From assembly GCA_020429485.1 (NCBI GenBank), contig JAGQLK010000007.1, positions 1 through 17,077 on the forward strand: a DNA stretch of 17,077 bases, given 5' to 3'. This stretch comes from Candidatus Dojkabacteria bacterium. Lineage in GTDB: Bacteria; Patescibacteriota; Dojkabacteria; B142; OLB20. A program made the translations under genes and the position numbers. The notes beneath the pieces were generated by a model that was given only the letters and a program-made list of their open reading frames with translations, made no database searches and had not been told where the DNA came from. Positions 5,256 to 11,985 of this stretch are shown in pieces; positions within the stretch are counted from its first letter, which is position 1; every line of letters starts with the position of its first letter.

Positions 5256-6041
5256 ATGGCAAGTCAACATCCAGATAGAGATCCAATTCCAGTTCCAGTT
5301 CCCGAAGGTTTAGTTGCGGTTGAAGGCTTCACTACTTTGAGGCAGTATTACGAGAATGCAGCATACTTTGCAGGTGATGTATCTCAATGGGTAGGTGATC
5401 AACCTACAGATATAATTTTGCCGCTTAATGGAGGACTTGTGCCAGCCTACCACGCAGCAGCAGGGCTGACTAGGAATGGACAACTAGGATTAGTGAGATT
5501 TATACCTATTGCAAAATATCAAAATACCGATAGATGGAATATAAGTAATGTAGCAGGAGCTGGTGGTCGGAATATTATTATGATAGATGATATGGCTGAT
5601 ACATTAGATACGCATAGACAGGTATCAGGGGCATTAGGTATTGAAGTTCCATTGGTTGCTATGACTCGCAAAGAAGGTACTCCAGAATATCATGGAAATA
5701 GTGACTCAGTTTTAGTTGTACCGAATAATCCAGATGGCTCTGAGCCATGGATAATGAGTAGTATGGGCTTGAATAGTAATCAATACACAATGGCAGAGAT
5801 AAGGGCAAATGAAAGATGGTCTTACACTATGTTAAGACCAGACGGCACAAATAGGGCGATCAATGTACAAGCTTACGATACATTCTTAGCACAGCATCAG
5901 TTCCTTGTAATGCCTCCATATATGAATTCTTGGCTTGGCGCACAGATGTATATCGACACTGAAAGAAATCATGATCCTCAAACAAGAATAGAATATATTC
6001 GAGATTTATTCGCAATGGAGGGTGTGCCTACTGTTCGCTAA
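5256..6041 (+). CDS. Type I phosphoribosyltransferase-like protein
   Basis: 261 residues from the ATG at 5256. N-I-I-M-I-D-D-M-A-D-T-L-D-T (residues 106-119) matches the PRPP-binding loop of type I phosphoribosyltransferases (four hydrophobic residues, D-D, then D-T-G-x-T), except that the usual Gly is Leu. D-I-I-L-P-L-N-G-G-L-V-P-A (52-64) corresponds to the pyrophosphate loop of xanthine/guanine-type enzymes. The C-terminal 100 residues are not recognised and make it longer than the common 150-180-residue enzymes. The cytoplasmic role is probably transfer of ribose 5-phosphate to or from a base, with substrate unknown. An in-frame extension to TTG 5199 exists but lies upstream of the promoter at 5234. 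The gene is monocistronic by appearance, with a new promoter following. Confidence 0.82.
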   Translation: MASQHPDRDPIPVPVPEGLVAVEGFTTLRQYYENAAYFAGDVSQWVGDQPTDIILPLNGGLVPAYHAAAGLTRNGQLGLVRFIPIAKYQNTDRWNISNVAGAGGRNIIMIDDMADTLDTHRQVSGALGIEVPLVAMTRKEGTPEYHGNSDSVLVVPNNPDGSEPWIMSSMGLNSNQYTMAEIRANERWSYTMLRPDGTNRAINVQAYDTFLAQHQFLVMPPYMNSWLGAQMYIDTERNHDPQTRIEYIRDLFAMEGVPTVR

Positions 6042-6057
6042 TACATTTTTTGTATTA
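6039..6057. repeat. Short inverted repeat at a stop codon
   Basis: TAATACA (6039-6045) and TGTATTA (6051-6057) form perfect 7-bp arms around five T residues, beginning at the TAA of the phosphoribosyltransferase-like gene. The stem is nearly all A/T and no T-run follows, so it is at best a weak terminator. Confidence 0.35.
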
Positions 6058-6060
6058 CGT

Positions 6061-6066
6061 TACAAT
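6061..6066 (+). promoter_or_regulatory. -10 promoter element (TACAAT)
   Basis: TACAAT ends 19 nt before the GTG at 6086. This supports GTG as the start over the in-frame ATG at 6116, which would be 49 nt away. Confidence 0.5.
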
Positions 6067-6085
6067 GAAATAGTTTTCAGCTTCT

Positions 6086-6805
6086 GTGAAAATAGCAGTA
6101 ATAAATTACTCACAGATGAACAATAAACAGCAAACTGATTCAAGCAATGAAATATACGCTGTCCCAGAATTAAGATCATTTCTACATGATCTAGCAAATC
6201 CACTAACAATAGTTCAATTAAACCTAGATATTCTCAAAAGTGATATTTATAGTCGCAATAAGGAAGAGATTGACAAGATTGTAAGAACTGCTCTCCAAGG
6301 CATTGAGCATGCAAACAGAATGATACTGTCTGTAAGAGCAAATACCAGACCTGCAGAACACAAATTTGAGATTGGTAAAGAGCTACAGAATATATTTAGT
6401 ATCTTTGCTGATGAGTATAAAAATGAGGGGATAATACTATCCCTAAGTACTAATTCAGAAAAGCAGCTAACTGGTAACCTTATGGATTTTCGAAGAGCAA
6501 TAATTAATCTAATAGTAAATGCAGCTGATGCAGTAAAACAGAGCAAACACCCAGAGAAGCTAATAGCTGTTTCTACATTCAAAAGAGAAAAAGAATATGT
6601 AATACAAGTTCAGGATAATGGGGTAGGTTTTAATGAAAAAGAACTAAAGCTACTCTTATTACCTGGTTGCACCACCAAAAGAAATGGGGATGGGCTTGGA
6701 CTATGGATAGTGGCACAGACTATTCATGATAAGTTTTCTGCCAAACTTACCTGTAGCTCTACTCCAGGGGTAGGCAGTATTTTCTCCATTCACATTCCGG
6801 AATAA
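6086..6805 (+). CDS. Soluble two-component histidine kinase
   Basis: 239-residue sensor kinase reduced to its core. The dimerisation/phosphoacceptor helix carries F-L-H-D-L-A-N-P-L-T (His34). The ATP-binding domain has the N box N-L-I-V-N-A-A-D-A-V (141-150), the G1 box D-N-G-V-G-F (177-182) and the G2 box G-D-G-L-G-L-W-I-V (201-209). There is no transmembrane helix and no recognisable sensor domain; only about 30 residues precede the H box, so any signal must come through a partner or a cytoplasmic cue. The GTG start fits a TACAAT box 19 nt upstream. The likely partner, a PhoB/OmpR-type regulator, is encoded on the opposite strand and ends 4 nt away. This tail-to-tail layout is unusual, since such pairs are normally co-transcribed. 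Pairing is inferred from adjacency. Confidence 0.93.
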   Translation: MKIAVINYSQMNNKQQTDSSNEIYAVPELRSFLHDLANPLTIVQLNLDILKSDIYSRNKEEIDKIVRTALQGIEHANRMILSVRANTRPAEHKFEIGKELQNIFSIFADEYKNEGIILSLSTNSEKQLTGNLMDFRRAIINLIVNAADAVKQSKHPEKLIAVSTFKREKEYVIQVQDNGVGFNEKELKLLLLPGCTTKRNGDGLGLWIVAQTIHDKFSAKLTCSSTPGVGSIFSIHIPE

Positions 6806-6809
6806 AGCA

Positions 6810-7478
6810 TTATTCAACAATGAAACCAACGCCGTGTATAGTTCGAATAATATTCGGCTTGCCGCCTATATTTAACTTTCTGCGGATATTGCTTAAATGA
6901 ACATCTACTGTACCTGAAAATGGCTCTGAATAGATAGACCAGATATTGTTTAATATTTGATCACGTGTTATAACCCGCCCCTTGTTTGCTACCAAAAAGT
7001 GAAGAATATCAAATTCCTTTTTCCTAAGCCCAATCGCTATGCCATCCCTAGTAACAGTTCTTTGATCGGTATTGATTTCAATATCATTAAACTTAATAAT
7101 AGCGTCTTTCTTACTTGGTGGTCTTTTAAGCAATCCATTTATCCTAGCTTTAAGTTCTCTAAGATTAAAAGGTTTAGGTAAATATGCATCAACTCCTTTG
7201 CTAAATCCTTCTTCAATATCTTCTACTTGATTCTTCTCAGTCATCATTAGAATTGGAACCTCGATCTTCTGCTCTCTTAATGCCTTAGCGATATAAAAGC
7301 CATTTCTCTCTGGCAAAACAACATCAAGTAGAATCAAATCATATGTATTGTTCCTAGCGGTTTGAAGCCCTTTGAGCCCGTTGTTTTCTATAGTGAATTG
7401 ATACTGCTCAGAGGTGAAGTAATCCCGAATAGTTTCCGCAAGTTGATTATTGTCCTCGATAATTAATATTTTGTACAT
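6810..7478 (-). CDS. OmpR/PhoB-family response regulator
   Basis: 222-residue two-domain transcription regulator. The receiver domain (1-115) has the acidic pocket E8-D9, the phosphoacceptor D52 in L-L-D-V-V-L-P, Thr80 in M-M-T-E and Lys102 in P-K-P-F, all intact. The C-terminal winged helix (about 125-222) has the family pattern R-K-K-E-F-D-I-L, then T-V-D-V-H-L-S-N-I-R-R-K-L and R-T-I-H-G-V-G-F. It should be phosphorylated by the kinase encoded convergently at 6086-6805 and bind direct repeats as a dimer. A -10-like TATCAT sits 6 nt before the ATG, so the mRNA may be leaderless. It is divergent from a membrane-anchored protein gene at 7550, a plausible target because the two share a 71-nt intergenic region. 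Confidence 0.95.
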   Translation of the reverse strand: MYKILIIEDNNQLAETIRDYFTSEQYQFTIENNGLKGLQTARNNTYDLILLDVVLPERNGFYIAKALREQKIEVPILMMTEKNQVEDIEEGFSKGVDAYLPKPFNLRELKARINGLLKRPPSKKDAIIKFNDIEINTDQRTVTRDGIAIGLRKKEFDILHFLVANKGRVITRDQILNNIWSIYSEPFSGTVDVHLSNIRRKLNIGGKPNIIRTIHGVGFIVE

Positions 7479-7484
7479 TTTTTT

Positions 7485-7490
7485 ATGATA
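7485..7490 (-). promoter_or_regulatory. Possible -10 element of the response regulator
   Basis: The minus strand reads TATCAT, then six A residues, then the ATG. If used, transcription would start at or next to the start codon. No -35 is clear. A TTTAAT at 7539-7544 on the plus strand is a similarly close -10 candidate for the divergent gene at 7550. Confidence 0.3.
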
Positions 7491-7549
7491 AAATCTTCAT
7501 CTTGAATGTAACGCAAAAGATTTAAATTTTTCTTAAGTTTTAATAAAAA

Positions 7550-8404
7550 GTGCAAAAAATAACTAAGGTACCTAATTTCGGAACATACGTAATTATATCA
7601 GTAATAGTGCTATCTATCGTTGGATTTTTCGTGTATCAGAATAATATTGAAGAAGAGTCTGCTGAAGCACAAGAAGTAGCTGAGGAAGGGGAAGTGGAAG
7701 GAATAGAGACTAGTGAAGTAGAACCAACCAGTACATCAGCAGATACAACCCTGTCAGTTACTGATACGCAGAGAAATGCTGTTGTCTATATTGATAGTAA
7801 CAAAAATAAGACAAGAGATAACGGTGAAGATGTGTGTGATGTGTGTATTGCAAAAGTATTTAATGTAGCACAGGCTAATTTGTACGGTGCACTTCCAGGT
7901 CTATCTAGCGTAAAGGAAATCACAATCAACGGTGGTGGACAATTTGATATCTCTAAGGTAGTTGGTACTAATCAAGCATGGGGATTCTTTCAGGATAGAG
8001 AAGTACTTATCCCAAATGCATTGGTCTTAGCTAATGATGGCGCATCCGATTTAGAGATACCTGCATGGGAAACATCAGTGACCATCTCAGGAGTAAATGC
8101 AAATATTACAAGTTCTCTTAACACTGGCAAAACAGAAAATGGGTTTGAGGTAATTTATATTTTCGACTCATTGCTACCAGCATTGAAGAAAAAAGCTGAC
8201 GCAAATGAGGAAATCTGGATAGTATTGACTCCTGATCTTACACAGCCTGCTAAGCTTTATGTTGCTTCAGCTAATTTTACACAGGACAAGAATAAGCAAT
8301 ATTCAACATCATCAACTGGTTATTATCTCAAGGTTAATTGGTCGATATTGGAAGAATTTGATACAGCAGTTGATGCAGACAATGTAAACTTTGTCCTTCT
8401 ATAA
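7550..8404 (+). CDS. Membrane-anchored extracytoplasmic protein, SdrD-B/calcium-loop-like motif
   Basis: 284 residues. A short N-terminal cytoplasmic stretch is followed by one hydrophobic helix (about 11-29, Y-V-I-I-S-V-I-V-L-S-I-V-G-F-F-V-Y) and an acidic, Glu/Thr/Ser-rich linker (about 31-75), giving an anchored protein facing outward. The globular part starts with V-V-Y-I-D-S-N-K-N-K-T-R-D-N-G-E (near 79-94), which resembles the D-x-N-x-N-x-x-x-D-x-G-E start of SdrD B-like and related calcium-stabilised beta domains of surface proteins. It is followed by C-D-V-C, a possible disulfide or metal pair. The remainder looks beta-rich and is not recognised. The GTG is the only sensible start that includes the charged residues before the helix. 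It is divergent from the response regulator and may be controlled by it. Confidence 0.82.
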   Translation: MQKITKVPNFGTYVIISVIVLSIVGFFVYQNNIEEESAEAQEVAEEGEVEGIETSEVEPTSTSADTTLSVTDTQRNAVVYIDSNKNKTRDNGEDVCDVCIAKVFNVAQANLYGALPGLSSVKEITINGGGQFDISKVVGTNQAWGFFQDREVLIPNALVLANDGASDLEIPAWETSVTISGVNANITSSLNTGKTENGFEVIYIFDSLLPALKKKADANEEIWIVLTPDLTQPAKLYVASANFTQDKNKQYSTSSTGYYLKVNWSILEEFDTAVDADNVNFVLL

Positions 8405-8418
8405 TATTTGCTTCTCTC

Positions 8419-8424
8419 TAGAAT
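8419..8424 (+). promoter_or_regulatory. -10 promoter element (TAGAAT)
   Basis: TAGAAT ends 22 nt before the ATG at 8447, the usual distance in this window. TATACT at 8432-8437, 9 nt before the ATG, is a leaderless alternative. Confidence 0.4.
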
Positions 8425-8437
8425 AGCAGTTTATACT

Positions 8438-8461
8438 TAGATCAATATGAATATTGATCTA
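8438..8461. repeat. Palindrome with 11-bp arms centred on the hexokinase start codon
   Basis: TAGATCAATAT (8438-8448) is followed by GA and then its perfect reverse complement ATATTGATCTA (8451-8461). The ATG at 8447-8449 lies at the centre. In DNA this could be an operator just downstream of the promoter. In RNA it would form a 9-bp stem with the start codon exposed in a six-base loop. Confidence 0.7.
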
Positions 8462-9685
8462 GAAAAATTAAAGTTAATCCCCTTTATGCCGAATGAGCTA
8501 ATAGAAATTAGTGAAGATTACGTGGTGGCTGCAGAGAAGGGACTATCAGCAGAAAAAGATTGCCTTAAAATGCATCCTAGTTTCTTAAGTGAGAAAATCT
8601 CTCAACATAATAACTCCTCAATACTTGCTGTAGATATAGGTGGTACAAATATAAGAATAGCTTTATTCAGATATGACACATCTAAAAACAAGCTTGAAAT
8701 AGCTGACAAAGTATCTGTATTTGAAACTAAAAATGCCTATAAACAAGGTGATCTAACTGGATTCATCAAGTATATTAATGACTACATTGAAGAATATTGT
8801 TCTAAGTTAAATGAACAAGTCGATTGGATAGGTGTTTCCTATTCATTTCCATCTGATATTATTAAAGTCAATAATCATTTAGACGTAACTAGAGCTAATT
8901 TTGGTAAAGATTCATGGGGCAAAGGTTATGTTATTACTGAGTCAGAAGTAAACATAACTGCTGAATTACGAAATGATCTCAAGAAGAGAGGTGTTCAATT
9001 TAACAAATGGACAGCCCTGAACGATGTTATAGCGCTTAAGCTTGCCGAAGTTAACGCTTTAGCAGCACTTGTGGTCGGCACTGGATTTAATCTTGCTGTC
9101 ATGGGGCCAGATAAGTATCTGTACAATACGCAATCATCTAGGTTTACAAACAAACTAATTGAGGATAATTATTACTGGTTGAATGATCCATTTTATTCCC
9201 AATATGGCATTAGTGAAGTTCAGATTAGTGGTAGATATCTATATAAGAGGTTTATTGATATTATCAAGCTTTCGGATGAGTATGATCAAAATTTTGTAGA
9301 CTTGGTTTCGACAAGAAAGTCAGAAGTAATTAGCCTAGTGCTTGCGGATAATTTCACTCAGATGGAAGAATACAAAGGAAGTGAAATTAGTCATTCTGAG
9401 AGAATGCAATATAAATTAATTGCAGATGCTTTACTTGAACGTAGTACAGATCTAGCTAGTGCGGAATTATCTGGAGCAATTAAGTTTAGTTTGAAGCATA
9501 ATCCTGATTATAATAAGAGTAAGATTGTTGTTAATACGGATGGCTCGGTGATTAGGAAAATGCCTAATTATTACCAGAAAATTTTGAACAAGACTTCTGG
9601 TATTCTTGCTACAGAATTTGAGCTACGTATAGTTGAAGACTCAGGAATATATGGAGCTGCTTATGCTTCGTTGCTTAACAGCTAA
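8447..9685 (+). CDS. Eukaryotic-type hexokinase (ATP-dependent sugar kinase)
   Basis: 412-residue kinase that should phosphorylate a hexose at C6 with ATP, the entry to glycolysis and nucleotide-sugar synthesis. The motifs follow the eukaryotic hexokinase order rather than the bacterial ROK/glucokinase one. K-G-L-S and M-H-P-S-F-L (31-47) precede phosphate-1 A-V-D-I-G-G-T-N-I-R (61-70). The sugar-binding S-Y-S-F-P (131-135) and S-W-G-K-G (156-160) come next. The catalytic Asp is in L-N-D-V (Asp193), followed by phosphate-2 V-G-T-G-F-N (210-215). S-G-R-Y-L-Y (261-266) and the late D-G-S-V-I-R-K-M-P-N-Y-Y adenosine-region motif complete the set. Length is slightly below the usual 450-490. The start codon sits at the centre of a long palindrome. 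The last four bases overlap the converging membrane-protein gene. Preferred sugar is unknown. Confidence 0.9.
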   Translation: MNIDLEKLKLIPFMPNELIEISEDYVVAAEKGLSAEKDCLKMHPSFLSEKISQHNNSSILAVDIGGTNIRIALFRYDTSKNKLEIADKVSVFETKNAYKQGDLTGFIKYINDYIEEYCSKLNEQVDWIGVSYSFPSDIIKVNNHLDVTRANFGKDSWGKGYVITESEVNITAELRNDLKKRGVQFNKWTALNDVIALKLAEVNALAALVVGTGFNLAVMGPDKYLYNTQSSRFTNKLIEDNYYWLNDPFYSQYGISEVQISGRYLYKRFIDIIKLSDEYDQNFVDLVSTRKSEVISLVLADNFTQMEEYKGSEISHSERMQYKLIADALLERSTDLASAELSGAIKFSLKHNPDYNKSKIVVNTDGSVIRKMPNYYQKILNKTSGILATEFELRIVEDSGIYGAAYASLLNS

Positions 9686-10293
9686 GGTCCGAATACAACA
9701 AGGTGAATAATAAGATAGCTAATTGTAAGCGCCATAGACCAAGCTTCTGTAATCTTAACTTGTTTTGCTACAAGTTTAGATAAGTAAATACCCATCCAAG
9801 CTGCAAAAGAAATTGCTACAAAATCAACAAGTAACCCTGTACTTGTATTTCTGGCTAGATTATTGTCTGTAAATATTAAATCCACACAAGCCACACCCAG
9901 TACACCAAGTCTAGTAAATATAAATGTGAACATACCCAAATAAGTGTATTCAAACAACCATTGTCTGTACTTAAGTTTATGTTTTGAGAAGAGTAGTACG
10001 AAATAATAAATCCCTGAGATAACTATGCTTACAATAGCGAATATTAGAAAGAAGATAAGCGAATCTAGAGTGGTGCTTAGAAAAGCATTATCAATCCATT
10101 CAGGAGGAAGTGTCCCATAAAAGCTTTGGTTAAAATACAGAGCAACTACTCGAACTAAAATAAATAATACAGCTAGCTTCAACAAACCTAGAGGTTTTAC
10201 TTTAAGATAGTTATTACTAAAATTCTCAGGCTCTAAAATAAGATACTTAATGTTTTTTATGTTACTAATAAGACTTGTGATATTTACTTCCAC
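9682..10293 (-). CDS. Five-helix integral membrane protein, possibly Yip1-like
   Basis: 203-residue membrane protein with about five hydrophobic segments (near residues 38-54, 74-102, 112-141, 150-175 and 181-202) after a 35-residue polar N-terminus containing I-L-E-P-E-N-F. Topology and length resemble bacterial Yip1-domain proteins, whose function is poorly known; no diagnostic motif confirms this. The GTG start is supported by a TATAGT on the minus strand ending 20 nt upstream, overlapping the -10 of the divergent small gene. Its stop overlaps the hexokinase stop by four bases (CTAA), so the two genes converge with no room for a terminator and their transcripts would be mutually antisense at the ends. 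Confidence 0.8.
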   Translation of the reverse strand: MEVNITSLISNIKNIKYLILEPENFSNNYLKVKPLGLLKLAVLFILVRVVALYFNQSFYGTLPPEWIDNAFLSTTLDSLIFFLIFAIVSIVISGIYYFVLLFSKHKLKYRQWLFEYTYLGMFTFIFTRLGVLGVACVDLIFTDNNLARNTSTGLLVDFVAISFAAWMGIYLSKLVAKQVKITEAWSMALTISYLIIHLVVFGP

Positions 10294-10313
10294 GGCACTA
10301 AATGTTAGATTAA

Positions 10314-10321
10314 ACTATAAA
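10314..10321. promoter_or_regulatory. Bidirectional promoter with overlapping -10 elements
   Basis: TATAAA on the plus strand (10316-10321) and TATAGT on the minus strand (10319-10314) overlap. Each ends exactly 20 nt from a start codon: ATG at 10342 rightward and GTG at 10293 leftward. The matched spacing on both sides, equal to that of other promoters here, supports both genes and both starts. Confidence 0.6.
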
Positions 10322-10341
10322 ATAATAGCACCTTTTTTGTT

Positions 10342-10479
10342 ATGAGCGAATTTTTTATCCCATTTGTTGCCTCACTAATCGCAGGGATTGTTACAGCGGT
10401 GCTTATGAAAGGTGATTTTAAAAAGATTATTCGTGAAGGTAAAAAGCACAGTAATACTGAGATCACAGTAGATTTATAG
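10342..10479 (+). CDS. 45-residue single-helix membrane protein
   Basis: Small open reading frame starting M-S-E-F-F-I-P-F-V-A-S-L-I-A-G-I-V-T-A-V. One hydrophobic helix (about residues 4-22) is followed by a basic tail (K-G-D-F-K-K-I-I-R-E-G-K-K) and a polar end. The inside-positive rule predicts the C-terminus in the cytoplasm. Support for a real gene: a TATAAA box 20 nt upstream with the usual geometry, a coherent helix plus basic flank, and a fit into an otherwise empty 200-nt gap. No family is recognised. Its stop codon overlaps the TATAGT that could drive the glycosyltransferase operon starting 18 nt later, so it may be the first gene of that operon or a separate transcript. Confidence 0.65.
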   Translation: MSEFFIPFVASLIAGIVTAVLMKGDFKKIIREGKKHSNTEITVDL

Positions 10480-10480
10480 T
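10475..10480 (+). promoter_or_regulatory. Possible -10 element of the glycosyltransferase operon (TATAGT)
   Basis: TATAGT overlaps the stop codon of the 45-residue gene and ends 17 nt before the ATG at 10498. Read-through from the 10316 promoter is the alternative. Confidence 0.4.
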
Positions 10481-10497
10481 CATCGCTGCAGTTATTA

Positions 10498-11985
10498 ATG
10501 AAAAACTTCTTCTCGAAGCATAAAAATATTCTACTACTGTCAATTGTAGCTTTTATTCTGCTTCGCTTACCATCGTTCTGGGAACCCAATTGGCACCCTG
10601 ATGAGGGTTTCTATGCTACTGTAGCAACTTCTATGGCTAACGGGAAAATTCTCTATCGAGATACTTTTGATCATAAAGCACCACTTATATATTTTACCTA
10701 CATGTTAGGTAGTGGGTTAGGTAAGTTATTCTATATCAAGCTTCTAAACTTGATCTTTGGACTAGTTGGATTAATAGGCTTTTCTAGATTAGTTAAAGTC
10801 TTTAGTAAATCAACAGCAGTATATCTAGCAAGTATTATTTCGTTTACATTACTATTTGGTAGTTCATTTCGGGAAGGAAATATTGCTAATACAGAGAACT
10901 TCTTTGTTCCAATAGTAATCTGGGCTCTTGTTTTAGCCTTAGAATATCCGACCAAGATCAAGTATTTTATATCTGGGATCTTGTTCGCTTTTGCTTTTCA
11001 GTATAAGTTTCACTCATTGCTCGACCTGTTTGCCTTATGCTTATTTTGGCTAGTCTTAGATCCCAAAAATGTGGTTCAACTTATAAAAGACAAATTGGTA
11101 TGGATCTTGGGTGGATTTGGATTAGTAAACTTCCTTGTAGTCATTTTTCTTCTATTAAAAGGGCTATTCTTTGATTATTTCAATGCTGTTTATTTGTTTA
11201 GCTTTTCTTATTCAACTGATAATAGAGGATTTGTACTTAACAGATTGGATGTAAAGTTACTTGTCTATCTACTGCTTCTTATTTGGGCTTATTGGAAGTA
11301 TAAAAAGAAGCAAAATATCTCAGAAAAAACATTTCTCTTACTTATTTTGGCTTCATCAGCGCTATTTGCTATGTCGTTAGGAGGAAGAAACTATCCTCAT
11401 TATTATCTACAACTAGTTCCATATGCATCAATTATAATTGGATTTTTATATGTCAAATACTTGCAGCATAATAAGCTGCTACTAACAGGTGCCGTAATAA
11501 CCATATTTTCAGGTCTACTGCTTTTGCATCTTGTGGGCGGTTATAAAAATGCAGCTTGTCAGCGCCAAGGTATATTATCACCAAATGAATCTGTGTTTAG
11601 ATACTATTATGTCTTTGGTAAATATCTTACTGGTGATACATATACGCACTCTGAGTATTTCAACTGCATCGAAATGCATATTGAAGATCTACAAGAGCAA
11701 GTAGCTGATCTAGACCCAGAACAGATATATATTTATGATTTTATAGGGTGGCACTATCTGGCAATTGGCTATGAACCGCCTGTAGTTTTCCTTAATCCGT
11801 ATCATACATTTTTAAGTGACTATATAGCAGAAGATGTTATTAAAGAATTAAAGGCAAACAATGTTGATATGATTGCAATTAGGGTGGGTATAGATCCTGA
11901 GGATGGTTTGGAAGATTTAATTCAAGAAGATTATGAATTAGTTAGCAGTTCAAGGTATTATAACTTTTATAGAATCAACGAATAG
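10498..11985 (+). CDS. GT-C membrane glycosyltransferase (PMT/ArnT-like)
   Basis: 495-residue polytopic membrane enzyme of the GT39/GT83 type. Such enzymes move a sugar from a polyprenyl-phosphate donor to an acceptor on the outer face of the membrane. After the first helix (about 12-24) comes N-W-H-P-D-E-G-F-Y (31-39), carrying the acidic pair typical of the catalytic first external loop of these enzymes, then F-D-H-K-A-P-L-I-Y-F (about 59-68), as in ArnT-like proteins. About ten hydrophobic helices fill the middle, and a soluble C-terminal domain of about 130 residues with a conspicuous E-Q-I-Y-I-Y-D-F-I-G-W-H segment follows. Acceptor and sugar are unknown. The next gene, a GT2 enzyme able to make the donor, starts directly after the stop, so the two are translationally coupled. 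Confidence 0.88.
   Translation: MKNFFSKHKNILLLSIVAFILLRLPSFWEPNWHPDEGFYATVATSMANGKILYRDTFDHKAPLIYFTYMLGSGLGKLFYIKLLNLIFGLVGLIGFSRLVKVFSKSTAVYLASIISFTLLFGSSFREGNIANTENFFVPIVIWALVLALEYPTKIKYFISGILFAFAFQYKFHSLLDLFALCLFWLVLDPKNVVQLIKDKLVWILGGFGLVNFLVVIFLLLKGLFFDYFNAVYLFSFSYSTDNRGFVLNRLDVKLLVYLLLLIWAYWKYKKKQNISEKTFLLLILASSALFAMSLGGRNYPHYYLQLVPYASIIIGFLYVKYLQHNKLLLTGAVITIFSGLLLLHLVGGYKNAACQRQGILSPNESVFRYYYVFGKYLTGDTYTHSEYFNCIEMHIEDLQEQVADLDPEQIYIYDFIGWHYLAIGYEPPVVFLNPYHTFLSDYIAEDVIKELKANNVDMIAIRVGIDPEDGLEDLIQEDYELVSSSRYYNFYRINE

Noticed and set aside
10305..10589. 94-codon minus-strand frame opposite the small gene and the GT-C start
   Set aside because: It overlaps both better-supported plus-strand genes and the bidirectional promoter, and its translation shows no family motif.
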